From positions 115,620,190 to 115,684,189 of the forward strand of contig CM019066.1 in assembly GCA_009667805.1 (NCBI GenBank): 64,000 bases of DNA. Reading direction: 5' to 3'. The notes below the pieces were generated by a model. The model saw only the letters and a list, made by a program, of their open reading frames with translations. It was not told the origin of the DNA and did no database searches. Source of the stretch: Leptobrachium leishanense (Eukaryota > Chordata > Amphibia > Anura > Megophryidae). Shown one piece after another: positions 10,277-20,152 of this stretch (positions are counted from its first letter, which is position 1; every line of letters starts with the position of its first letter). Both the position numbers and the translations under genes were made by a program.

Positions 10277-10829
10277 CAATTTTAATATTTGTTTATATAA
10301 AATTTTCTTTTGGCTTTGCGTATATGAAACACAAACAAATTCCTTCTTGAGACTTGGGTCCCATCCCCGAGATATCGCGTTATTATTTATATGCAAATAT
10401 TCCTAAATCCATAACACTTCTGGTCCCGAGCCTTTCCGATACAGGATTCTCCGCGCGTATTTGTGTGTATATCTGAACTGCGTCCGCAAGATTTGCCTAA
10501 TATTTTTTTGTAATTTTAAAATATTCTCTTTCCGTTTGCATCGAGGTGGATTTTAATCTCCCTTTTCTGTCCTCCATAAGTGACATTAAAATAATCCTCT
10601 CTGCAAATGTCAAGAGAATATAATAATCGCAAAAAACATTTGCGTATCTAAGCAAGTCAAAAACATCCTTTGCCCACAGAGCTACATTCCCATGCAGCAG
10701 GGGATTCTGGGTAGGAGAATGCAAATTAAGTACACAGTTTCTCACTTTTCTTTTCTTGTAATAGTTTGCTGTCACAAACTAGAGCAATGTCATGCTGGAT
10801 GAATTTGAGCAGAGTATGCAACCACACAA

Positions 10830-10876
10830 ATCACTACTAGGCAGCTGTTTCGGGCTCCTTGGTTTTATCAGCAGGA
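10830..10876 (-). repeat. Penelope-like 3'-end fragment (degenerate)
   Basis: The minus strand reads CTGATAAAACCAAGGAGCCC followed by GAAACAGCTGCC. This resembles CTGATGA...GAAAC hammerhead-derived ends common in Penelope-like elements, but the CUGANGA core is mutated. Confidence 0.35.
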
Positions 10877-11028
10877 GATATTATTTGATATCTTCTTTTT
10901 TTTTTCTTTTTGTCTTCGTAATGACAGGCTGATTGTACAGAAAACTTTGATATACTGAAATGCTGCGCATGTAGAATTTCTGTATATTTATGCCGTCCTG
11001 CATGATTCTTTTAAACCAGTACCAGTAC

Positions 11029-11252
11029 TGGCTGGGTCGAGTAGAGGTAACATCACGTGGAGACATGGGTTCGATCCCGACAAGAGCACCTCCCCAGTAA
11101 GTGTCCTTGGGCAAGACACCTAACGGTATATACTCACCACCCAGGACATACTTGAAAACGAGAGAAATCTCAATGTATCCTTCCTGGTAAAATCCTTTCT
11201 CAAAATAATAAAATGTATCATTCCTGGTTAAATACTTTTCTCAAAAAAAAAC
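11029..11252 (+). repeat. tRNA-derived SINE with LINE-type tail
   Basis: A box-B-like GGTTCGATCCC (11068-11078) marks a tRNA-related head. The middle is AGTGTCCTTGGGCAAGACAC, and the 3' part (AATGTATCCTTCCTGGTAAA) is the same as the tail of the LINE at 6958-7312. A partial second tail (ATGTATCATTCCTGGTTAAA) and an A run follow. A SINE/LINE tail match is the expected sign that the SINE uses that LINE's reverse transcriptase. Box A is not intact. Confidence 0.75.
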
Positions 11253-11261
11253 ATCATTTGC

Positions 11262-11432
11262 AACCCAGATGTTTCCATACTGTATATCCCATGATCCTTT
11301 GCCAGCCTGACACCATGAAATATGGTTTTGAAACGGTTGAGGATGCCAAGGCTAGCTGCTCGTGCATACCTTTCTACGTGAACTACAACTCCTATCAGGC
11401 TCTGAGTAAAGCATCATGGGAGTTGTAGCTGT
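11262..11432. mobile_element. MITE of the CCCATGATGC family
   Basis: ATATCCCATGATCCTTTGCC and GCATCATGGGAGTTGTAGCT form the inverted arms, with CAGCCTGACA/TATCAGGCTC also pairing. It ends about 450 bases before the SCHIP1 exon. Confidence 0.5.
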
Positions 11433-11774
11433 AAGAAAGTCCAGCCTGACGTCTTCTTTCCTAGATGTGCGGTCTGTTTGTTTGCTTTTTACCACTGTTA
11501 CTGCAAGGTCTCATTTTTACAAGAGGGCGGCTGTCACTTGGTTGGGAAGCGTGTGCTCATACATGCACCGTTGCATATGTAAGGTGATGTAATGAGTGGA
11601 GATGCTGGCAAAGTATAGTGCGGAGAGTGGGAGGAGGACAGGAATGTCTGTCTCTGCGCCGCCTCAGGGGATGGTTATTCTCGCTGGCAGTTTCCAGTTG
11701 CTTCATGTATTATATTTTCTCTCTCGCCGTTATACTCGAGTGCAAGCATAGACACGACACTTGGCTTTGATGTG

Positions 11775-11782
11775 TATAAAAG
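11775..11782 (+). promoter_or_regulatory. TATA-like box just upstream of the SCHIP1 exon
   Basis: TATAAAAG lies about 100 bases before the exon. A transcript starting near 11805 would run through the pyrimidine tract and read in-frame ATGs at 11851 and 11875 directly into the exon. This is inference from sequence only. Confidence 0.25.
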
Positions 11783-11880
11783 AATAAGGAAAGAAAGCCA
11801 TTACTAATCCATGTTTTCCTTCCCCCTCCCTCCTTTCTCTCTTTTCTTCCATGGTTGTTCTGTCCGGTTCCTCCATGCAG

Positions 11881-12459
11881 GATTACAGAGAGGATGGCAT
11901 GGATTTAGGAAGCGATGCCTGCAGTCGGTCCAGTTCAGAGTCCAGCTCCAACAAAGTGACTCCTTGCTCAGACTGTAAGTCTTCCCCCAGTCTGGAGCTG
12001 GCTGCCCTTGAGGACTATGAGGAGGACTTTGTTGACAAGGTGAGTGATGGATGGGAGGATGAAGATGAAGAGGAAGAAGGGATTGGAGAGGGCAGATTTC
12101 CAAAAGACAATTGCTTCGGGAGAGTAGCCACTGGCCGGAGCTTGGCCGAGGAGTTTGAGGACGCCAAAAGTCGGCATCTTTCTTCCGTCAATGGGAATCC
12201 TTCACATCAGCACAAGCTAAATGGGAATTTATTCATTGGCAAATCTAACGTAAAAGGGAAACCCAGTCCACCCAAACCTCAGAATAACTCCTTCAAAGGG
12301 ACATCTCTAAATTCTACGGGGGGCTTAGGAGCTGCTATGAGGGAGGAACCTCAGCTCCCCACCATGGACTGGGATGCTCTGGAGAAGCATCTGGCTGGAC
12401 TGCAATTACAGGAGCAAGAGGCGAGGAACCAAAGGCAAACGCGGTCTAACTACACATCA
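11881..12459 (+). CDS. SCHIP1: Schwannomin-interacting protein 1, internal coding exon
   Basis: A 579-base exon of 193 codons, phase 0 at both ends. It begins after a strong acceptor (long pyrimidine tract, CATGCAG at 11874-11880) and ends before the donor GTAAGT (12460-12465). Residues 1-12 (DYREDGMDLGSD), 25-33 (KVTPCSDCK) and 43-48 (LEDYEE) are hallmark SCHIP1 sequence. Residues 44-66 are strongly acidic, followed by a variable Ser/Pro/Asn-rich linker. Residues 162-193 (MDWDALEKHLAGLQ and on) match the conserved end of this exon in other vertebrates, where the protein continues AQKNERESI in the next exon. SCHIP1 binds schwannomin (merlin, NF2) through a C-terminal coiled coil not present here. 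The IQCJ-SCHIP1 fusion form localises to axon initial segments and nodes of Ranvier with ankyrin G. The frame stays open upstream (ATG at 11851, 11875) and ends at 12487 inside the intron, so neither edge of that open frame is the exon edge. Confidence 0.93.
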
Positions 12460-12465
12460 GTAAGT

Positions 12466-13089
12466 TCCTTTTTAATTAAAAATATTTAAAAGCATGCATG
12501 TGCGATGAATTGCAAGGGCCAAATATATTGAAGAAAAATGGTTTTGCTTGAAAAGCTGCAACCGGCTGTTTTCGAACATCTCGCTATCTAATAATCCCAA
12601 TGTCAAAGATTAAAAAATGATCTATCCAAGACGGATATGGATCTCGTGGTAAGAAGGTATAGTGTTTTCTTTTCTGTTGGCTTTGTGTCTGGGGGGGGGG
12701 GGCTATTCCCTAATCACCATTGTTTACCATCGATGAAGATTCTTCTGGCACTGTTTGAATTTCCCTCTCTGGATTGACGAAGATTACGGTGGTTGCAACA
12801 AAGGTAAACAACGGCGAACAGTGAGTGGCGCCATTTGTATGGTTCTCTGATTGCTGTAAAATGAATATTGGTTTATAGTTACTCTCGTTCTGGTATCTCT
12901 CGACATTCGTGATGTGATTGACAGCTCGTAGTTGTTGTTGGTTATGAGTTGAGGGATAACCAGATCATTTTGTGTACAAACTAATGTACGTGCTACTTCT
13001 TCCTGTAGTGTATTTTACAAGTGAATTGAAGTGCTGGTTGTTGTTTCATTGTTTTGTGCGACCTCTTAATGATATAAACTATTGATGCC
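12466..13089. other. Proximal intron, nothing recognised
   Basis: High-complexity sequence with one G run near 12690-12703. No repeat boundaries or ORFs can be supported. Confidence 0.45.
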
Positions 13090-13638
13090 ATGTTAGTATG
13101 TGTCAGAAATGCCATGTGGAGTTTAACCAGTAACCTGGGATTTACATATAGAAACAGATTTTCCCAGGATTGCCAGTGTTCTCCCTATCTGCATTCACCC
13201 CAAACACATGGGTGTAATTTTGGTAGATATGTCAGTGTGCCTTCTCCCCCCCCCCCCATGCATGGTGGGTGGGGACTAATAATACAATTGGGGAGGTGGC
13301 ATGCCATTGTTCCTCTTCCCAGCCCACCACCAATGGGCATCAGATATGGCTAATTAAATACTTAAGGGGAGGAGACATCCTAGCGTCGACCTCCAGCTTT
13401 CACCTGTGACAGGTGGGAGTGGCTATTTTATACAAGAGGGAGGGTGACATAAACTTGTCCTTCTCCCTATTGGCATCAGGGGGTGATTGTGGCATGGAAA
13501 AACCTCTGCCCACCCTTAACTGACTGGCATATGTGAGCTATTAATAGAAGAGTGGGATATGCCCTTGCCCCCCCCCACCCATGGACATCAGATGGGGGGG
13601 GGGTGTGTTGAAGTCCAGGGAGAGGGTTGTGTGCACAT

Positions 13639-14246
13639 TAGGGATTTGCATAGCTGAAAATTTTGTTTCGTTTAGTTTCATTTCGTTTTTAAATAAAACA
13701 TTTTTTCAGAATTTCGTAACTAATTTTGTTTCGTATCGATTTTGAAATTTCAAATCGATTCGAATTTCATATATCAATTCGATAGTTTATATCAATTCGA
13801 ATTTTGGATCACTAAATAAAACCCCAATTAAATTTTGCTGTTAAAAGAAAAGCTAGGGTTAAATTTTAAGCTGTGTCACAGATTTAGGGCAGTATTACAA
13901 TGTTGGTGCTAACTTAACCAGAGCTGTTGTAAACTTAAAACCTCCTATAATGGCTCTGGGAAGTTTACAACAGGTTAAGTTAGCACCAACTTTGTAATAC
14001 TGCCCTTAGTATTTGAGTCAAATTAAACAGTGAAACAAAATTAATTTGTTTCATAAAGTCCTTTGCTAAGATCAATTCGATAGTTGATATCAATTATTAA
14101 AATTTTTCTTTTATTATAATGACACAATGTAAAACTAAATAAACTCGTTATATACTGTATTGTATCGATTCGTTATTCGGAAGATCTTCCAAACTACGAA
14201 TTATCAAATTACGTTCCGAATTTCCCGACGCGAATGCACATCTCTA
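13639..14246. mobile_element. hAT MITE (TAGGGATTTGCATAG ends)
   Basis: The left end TAGGGATTTGCATAGC is inverted relative to the right end GCGAATGCACATCTCTA. The flanking 8-mers GTGCACAT (13631-13638) and GTGGACAT (14247-14254) match at seven of eight bases. The interior is rich in TTTCGTTT and ATCAATTCGA motifs, typical of a long AT-rich MITE. It contains the palindromic MITE 13887-14005. Confidence 0.75.
13887..14005. mobile_element. Palindromic MITE, second copy of the 5343 family
   Basis: GGGCAGTATTACAATGTTGG pairs with CAACTTTGTAATACTGCCC, with inner arms GCTAACTTAACCAGAGC/CAGGTTAAGTTAGC. It is flanked by TTA on both sides and lies inside the hAT at 13639-14246. Confidence 0.82.
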
Positions 14247-14600
14247 GTGGACATGCTACATTACCACCTCCCAAATTTGGCCCCCCTCCTCTTGTGGCTA
14301 GTGGTTCACAACCCCCACAATGCAAAAATCCTATCCCCCACGTCTTAATAAAAGTGAGGGGGGGGGGGGTTGCATTAATCTGATTCCTGTAAACAAAAAT
14401 TACACAATTGCAGAACCCCCAACCTCCCATGACCAGCACCTACCTGCCAGCTATGGATGGGGAACTAGGAGTAGACCCTTGCATGTCATCCCCCTTTCCC
14501 TGTCTACCCAAAGCCCATGGTACAAAGAGGTGGACAATAGTCAGTCCTTATGTCTCCCTTTTTTTTATTTTAGTTTTATGCCATCCCCTACAGTTTATTA

Positions 14601-16426
14601 TTAAAGGGACACTATCACTTACATAAGCTGTAACTAGATTACTCGCGCTTTACAAATAAAAACACGTTATAAAACACATGCTGCGTTTTTTTTCTTTGCT
14701 TGAAGTAATTGCATGTAAAGAAAATGTTTTGGGTTTTTTCCCTCTTGTTTCCATTTTGTGGATTTTTCCCATGATGCGACATTTATCAAAATCTATGCAA
14801 ACCTTTTTACTTTGTGGCTGTGGTTTAACAGTCCATGAAGTGGGGGAGGGAATGTTTAACCACTTGACTGCTATCCAGCCAAGTGGTTCTCCTGTGCTAC
14901 GGACGCGCTGAGCGCGTCCTAGCACAGGAGGCAGCAATCAGCCGGGATTCCGGCCGATTGCTGGCCCCCCCCCCCCCCGGTGCGGGCTGACATCTTGGTT
15001 GTCAGCCCAGCACTCCGGGACCCCGGCGGGGACATTAGATGTCGACGCGATGACCTCTAATTCAGGTGCCCCCCCCCCCGCGTGTGCAGAGGAGGCGCCT
15101 GAAAGGGAGGGGGGAGGTCCTTCAGACCTCTCTCCCTCCCGATCTCCGGGGGGCACAGGGTTAAGGCAGGCACCGTTTGGAAGGGCACAGCCTGCCCTTC
15201 CAAACGGTGGCTGACATTAACCCCTGGGGAGGCGGATCACGATTCAGCGCCGAAAAGCGCTGGACCGTGATCCTCTCCTGGAGCTGGCCGACATCTTGGA
15301 TGTCGGCCAAGCCTCCGGGAACTCCCCCTGAGGATTGACGTCATCGTGCATAGCACGATGACGCCGGTCCTGGAGTTAACCCCTAGCTGCCACCAATGGT
15401 GAAGATAGGGGGGTTCCAATGAACCCCCTATCTCCCGATCCGTGGCAGCTAGGGGTTAATGTTTGATATTGTTGGATCGGCCAGAGCATGGTCTTTCCAA
15501 CGATACAAAACATGACCATGTAAAAAGCTTTAAAAAATTTTTTTTAAATAAAAATTAAATATATTTTTTTTTTATTTTTTTTATAAAGTTTTTTTTTTTG
15601 TTAATGCAGCAATATTGTTCCGATTTCAATAACGATTTTTGTTTGAGGTGCGTTTGTTAAAAATCGCGTAATTTTCCCCCCAAAAAAGTAACGAGACCCC
15701 GTTTCTAATTTTTTTTACAAGTGCACCCCATACAAAATATAACCGCTATTGCTCGCATGTTAAAATGTGAAAAAAATACTTTACACGTTGTAAATGATTG
15801 AAAATTCTAATTTTATTGCATTTTTTGTTATAATATACAGACAGGGCATGACGTATACTTATAATAATGACATATTATGAATCTGCCGAGTCTGCCGGAA
15901 AGAACAATATATAATATGTCTGGGTCATATACTAAAATAGGCCTTCAAAACGCATTTAAACATGAGCGAAACAGGTAAACATAAGCTCAGCACAGAGGCA
16001 TGAAATGCCTCAACAGGGAAAGGGTTAAATTAGGCAGCAGAAAGTCTATTGTGATATCCAGGCTACCCTAGATAAGAGATGGCAGCTGATTGAGATTTGA
16101 CAGGAGGCTTAAAAGACTTCTAATCTACCCCCTGGCAATGTCCTTTGAATACATCCCACACAATACAATGATTTGAGTTGTTGACCAACCCATAGACTCA
16201 ATTATATGGCCATAACCACACAGGAGCGAGCGAGTGATGTAAATGTGGGGGGAAGTTTACAACACAAGAGATCACACATTGGATGCACCGAGTGACACAC
16301 ATATAGAGTAAAAAAAAAAATCTTAACCAAACATACATCTGCTTTGTTTTTCTCTTGTAAGAGATCAGCAACATAACATAAACACAATAAGAATATTTTA
16401 ATTTTTTTAATGGTAATGGCAATTAA
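14601..16426 (+). mobile_element. T2/Kolobok-type MITE, split by a piggyBac-like MITE
   Basis: The left end TTAAAGGGACACTATCACTT matches the TTAAAGG terminus of T2-family MITEs known from Xenopus. The right end (about 16411-16426, GGTAATGGCAATTAA) is the mutated inverted copy. The interior matches 27964-28962, 52083-52482 and 53944-59823, including AGATAAGAGATGGCAGCTGA and CATCCCACACAATACAATGA. The piggyBac-like MITE at 14856-16028 sits inside it. Confidence 0.8.
14856..16028 (+). mobile_element. piggyBac-like MITE (TTAA-flanked), nested in a T2 element
   Basis: It is bounded by TTAA on both sides: TTAACCACTTGACTGCT at left and GGGAAAGGGTTAA at right. The interior has several inverted GC-rich hairpins (GACGCGCTGAGCGCGTCC; CTGCCACCAATGGTG...CCGTGGCAGCTAGGGGTTAA) and an AT-rich 3' half. 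No transposase. Relatives are at 17498-18228, 30853-32093, 34842-35125 and 50084-51300. Confidence 0.72.
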
Positions 16427-16583
16427 TTTCAACCATGTGGCACTTATTAATTTGGATGAAACTGTAAATCGAAATTCGGCCAAAAACCAAATCACAAATC
16501 TACATTGCCTGTTATTTGTGCATTCATGATGAGGGTCTTTCAAGCCTTTGATCAGATCAGGAAGGCAATAAAATGTGATTTAC

Positions 16584-16767
16584 ACCTGTGGTCCCTAACA
16601 CTGGTCCTCAGAGCCCACAAACAGGCCAGGTTTGCAGAATATGTGAAGCACAGGTGATATGATTTGCTGCTCAGTGATTGCAGGATTCAGTTTGAATTTC
16701 CCCAAGGTGATCCTTAAAATCTGGCCTTTTAGTGAGTGGGTCCTGCGGACCAGGGTTGGGACCACTG
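16584..16767. mobile_element. hAT MITE of the CAGTGTTTCCCAA family
   Basis: The left CCTGTGGTCCCTAACACTGG and right CCAGGGTTGGGACCACTG are inverted. Its middle (GCTGCTCAGTGATTGCAGGA) is the reverse complement of the same part of the copy at 19971-20152. Confidence 0.7.
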
Positions 16768-17330
16768 AATCCTACACCAATAGTATCTAATTTTTCCCCA
16801 AAAACTGCCACATTGGAAGCACGTGAAGAGGTGTTCCTGATAAGATCAGGTGTCTGATCCCTCAGAATTCTTCAGGAATTGCACTTCCCATGATGCTCTG
16901 TCACTCATTGAGCATTACGGAGATTTTACTTCCAAATTTACCAAGCATTCATAAACTGAGGATTAGAAGTGTTAATTCGGATTTACAATGTGAAACCTGT
17001 AGTAAATCCTATAAACTGTCCGTGTAAATCAGGTCTTGACAAATTTGCTTTGAATCTAGGAGCCAGCTTCAAAAGTTAGGATTCACCTTTTATCAAGGTA
17101 TAAATTGATAAAGGCGAATCCTCACCGAATCGTTGGGAACCTTGCCTCTGCGAGTTTGTTTGCACCTACCCAAATTATGATTTTAGCTGCCTCTATTTAT
17201 TTATCACTTTGTTACCTGGTGCTTTTTGCTGTTAGGTATTTTTTGTGCATGTGGTCTTTTGGCTACTTCTTTAAATAAGCCTAGAGTGTAGACCGTAGCT
17301 TCTAATATCAGTTTGGCCGCTCTGATTGAT

Positions 17331-17357
17331 TATATATATATATATATATATATATAT
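17331..17357. repeat. TA microsatellite
   Basis: A run of alternating T and A inside the hAT at 17030-18384. Confidence 0.9.
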
Positions 17358-17497
17358 AATCATAATTTGTGTTAACATTTGTACATTGTGACATTGTTTT
17401 GTTTTCTTTGCTCTGTTGTCATTGGACACCCTATTTACCCGCTGCAGACACACACACGACCGCATATATACATACACCAGGGCTGGATATATTTACA

Positions 17498-18228
17498 TTA
17501 ACCACTTCGCTGCTGAGGACGCGCTCTTGGATGTCGGCCAAGCCTCCGGGAACTCCCCCAGAGGACTGGCGTCATCGTGCATAGCACGATGACGCCAGTC
17601 CTAGAGTTAACCCCTAACTGCCACCAACTGTGGAGATAGGGAGTTCATTGGAACTCCCTATCTCCCGATCCGTGGCAGAGCATGGCCGTTCCAACGATAC
17701 CAAACACTACAGTGAAAAATTTTGTAAAAAAAAATTAAACACTTTTTTTTTTTATTTTTTTGGGTTTGTTAATGCAGCAATATTGTTCCCATTTCAATTA
17801 TAATGTGAACAATGATGCTGCACTAACGATTTTTGTATGCGGTGCGTTTGTTAAAAATAGTGTCATTTTCCCCCAAAAAAAATGTAACGAGACCCCATCT
17901 CTAATTTTTTTAACAAGCGCACCCCATACAAAATATAACCGCAATTGCTCGCATGTTAAAATGTGGAAAAAAACACTTTACACATTGTAAATTATTGAAA
18001 ATACATATTTTATTGCATTTTTTGTTATAATATACAGACATGACATGACGTATACATATAATAATGACCTATTATGAATCTACCGAGTCTGACGGAAAGA
18101 ACGATATATAATATGTCGATGTCATATACTAAAATAAGCCTTCAAAACGCGTTTAAACATGAGGCGCAAAACAGGTAAAAATGACCTCAGCATAGGGGCG
18201 GGAAAAGCCTCAGCAGCGAAAGGGTTAA
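17498..18228 (+). mobile_element. piggyBac-like MITE nested in a hAT
   Basis: It runs TTAACCACTTCGCTGCTGAG to CAGCAGCGAAAGGGTTAA, TTAA-bounded with inverted ends. The interior matches the second half of 14856-16028 (GTCATCGTGCATAGCACGAT; CAAAATATAACCGC). Confidence 0.8.
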
Positions 18229-18392
18229 ATGTAGGAAACCGGAAGAAAACATTGAAGCCAACTAGATGTTTTTAGATGCCAAAGACTGCTTTTAGATTGG
18301 TGTAAAATAAACTGAAAATTTAGGAGCCAGGAGTAAAATTCTAGGAGCCAGTGGCTACCCGGCTCCTGGCTTTGTCAAGCCCTGGTGTAAAT

Positions 18393-18825
18393 AAATGGCA
18401 GAGTTCAGAATTCACTTTCAATCACCTTTTCATTTTGAGGTTGTTTTTTTTTTCTTCTTTTCCATTTTCTAAGAAAGCACATTTAGAAAAGAAAATAGAA
18501 CATAAAACACATACATGGTTATTCAGAGAGCGGTGAAAAGCAGGAGACTGACTGGAAAATGGAAAATTCTAGGTCAAAATAGCCAAACCAGAAAAATGCT
18601 CCATTCATCTCACTTTCCAAATCAGATATTTTGGCCTAGAATTTTCCATTCTCCAGTCAGTCTCCTGCTTTTCACCGCTCTCTGAATAACCCTGTATGTG
18701 TTTTTATGTTCCATTTTCTTTTCTAAATGTGCTTTTTTAGAAAATGGAAAAGAAGAAAAAAAAAACAACCTCAAAATGAAAAGGTGATTGAAAGTGAATT
18801 CTGAGATCTGCCATTTATAGCCCTG
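18393..18825. repeat. Large foldback (inverted repeat, arms about 195 bp)
   Basis: The left arm (about 18393-18590) and right arm (about 18630-18825) are inverted copies. Markers are AATTCACTTTCAATCACCTT/AAGGTGATTGAAAGTGAATT and CACCGCTCTCTGAATAACC/GGTTATTCAGAGAGCGGTG, separated by about 40 bases. The hAT at 17030-18384 sits at its left edge. Confidence 0.9.
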
Positions 18826-19844
18826 AGAGTTTCATAAAAGTTCAGTTTCCTCATGGCTGGAGTTTTGGTACACTTGGTCGTAGAATAAGCTCTGTCTCCT
18901 GATACTGGATGCAGAAAGGAAAGATAACCCTCATTTTACCTGGAAAATGTTTGCTAAGCAAGGTAACAAGCTGTTGGTTTCTGAGGATTCTCCTGGGTCA
19001 GTGTGGCTGTGTTCCTCAGACATGAAGTGGACTCGATATACATTGTAGCACTGTAATGCTGGGCTTGGGAGCAGAAATTGACACGGTTAAAGGGGGTGAA
19101 ATAGCAAAACTACCTTCAGGATCAGGAGACGAGAAAGTGTCCCTGAAAGCTGTGACAGCTCAGCCATAGTTCACTTGAGGATACATCTTGAGGAAGCCTC
19201 AAAGTGTCATGGAATGTATCTCCTGGTGACTTTAATACAGGTGTAGGTTGCCGACAAGTTTTGTTCTGGTTTTCTTTAGTTGTGACATGTTAACATAATT
19301 TGTTTTATGTAGTTTTGAAATGCTTTGCTATATTTCTGGAGAATATGAATGGACCGGTTTGACTTCTTTGGGATTGGTTGCTCTTTCCTGTGTCTTGTCT
19401 TATTTTTTGTTTACACAATTCCCATCACTATAGATTTTAAACACACAAATATTTAGTTTTTCATATGTAACATTTATAAAGATTTCTGTCCATTTATGGG
19501 AGTTTCTATTTTCTTTATGCACATGATGACATCATTACATCCAGGAGGAAATGCCAGCTCCAGTGACTCAGTCACCACATCCTTGCCATGAACAATCTGT
19601 TGTTTTCAGTTAGAGATTCGGACAAATGATAGCTGAGAATCACCACCTTTTGTTGATACACTGTACATGAAAAGGTGTTCCCTAAACTGTGTAACTTGTC
19701 TCCTGTTACCCTTTCATTGTGGTTGAAGTCTTTTTTAAGTTCTTTGAAGGGAATAACAGACACTGGGCCATGCTGACAACCAAGGTCAGGTGTTGATTTA
19801 ATAATGTTGATAATGGAAACAAGAATTTGGTACATTATCCTCAT
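18826..19844. other. Intronic stretch, no gene or repeat recognised
   Basis: High-complexity sequence. The minus open frame 19572-19844 has no family features. Confidence 0.45.
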
Positions 19845-20152
19845 CCATCATCATCCCAAACTGTTTCCGCGGCGCTTCACAATAACCAAGGGATCAAGAT
19901 GCAAATAAACAAACCTAGGATAGAGACGAGGTGTAGAGGGGCCCTGCTCATATGAGCTTACACTCTAGAGCAGTGTTTCCCAAACCTGTCCTCAGGACCC
20001 CCTAACGGGCCAGATTTTAAGGATTAACTTGGGGAAATGCAGACTGGATCCTGCAATCACTGAGCAGCAAATCATATCACCTGTGCTGTGTTTCAGATTT
20101 CTGGAAAACCTGATCTGTCAGCAGCTACTGAGGACAGGTTTGGGAAACGCTT
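19845..20152 (-). mobile_element. SINE-like fragment followed by a hAT MITE
   Basis: 19845-19968 (GCGGCGCTTCACAAT ... ATGAGCTTACACTCTAGA) is the CAGCGCTGTACA-type repeat. 19971-20152 starts CAGTGTTTCCCAAACCTG and ends CAGGTTTGGGAAACGCT, an inverted-end MITE that is the reverse of the copy at 16584-16767. Confidence 0.7.

Larger units (their letters stand above)
1..11880 (+). other. Intron or upstream region of SCHIP1
   Basis: This is everything 5' of the SCHIP1 exon. It ends in a long pyrimidine tract (about 11818-11874) and the acceptor AG at 11879-11880. No other convincing coding exon was seen in it. It contains the repeats listed separately and two weak promoter candidates, at 7540-7880 and 9308-9334. 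Whether it is intron or 5' flank depends on which SCHIP1 promoter is used, which the window cannot settle. Confidence 0.6.
13090..14480. repeat. Degenerate C/G-rich repeat, split by a hAT at 13639-14246
   Basis: Segments with CCCCCCACCCATGGACATCA, GGCATGCCATTGTTCC and AATGGGCATCAG recur several times between 13240 and 13620. Related text resumes at 14247-14480 (CATGCTACATTACCACCTCC). This suggests an old low-copy tandem repeat interrupted by the hAT. Confidence 0.4.
17030..18384. mobile_element. hAT element with nested piggyBac-like MITE
   Basis: It starts CAGGTCTTGACAAATTTGC and ends GGCTTTGTCAAGCCCTG (inverted). It is flanked by an exact 8-bp duplication, GTGTAAAT (17022-17029 and 18385-18392). 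Subterminal copies of CTAGGAGCCAG occur at both ends. It contains a TA microsatellite (17331-17357) and the MITE 17498-18228. No transposase. Confidence 0.88.

Noticed and set aside
11804..12177. Minus-strand ORFs opposite the SCHIP1 exon
   Set aside because: Shadows of the conserved forward frame.
12460..12489. Extension of the SCHIP1 frame to 12489
   Set aside because: The extra residues (VSSFLIKNI) lie beyond a consensus GTAAGT donor, at the exact point where known SCHIP1 proteins continue in another exon.
14999..15214. 71-aa Ala/Pro-rich ORF with opposite-strand partner
   Set aside because: GC-rich hairpin portion of the piggyBac-like MITE 14856-16028.
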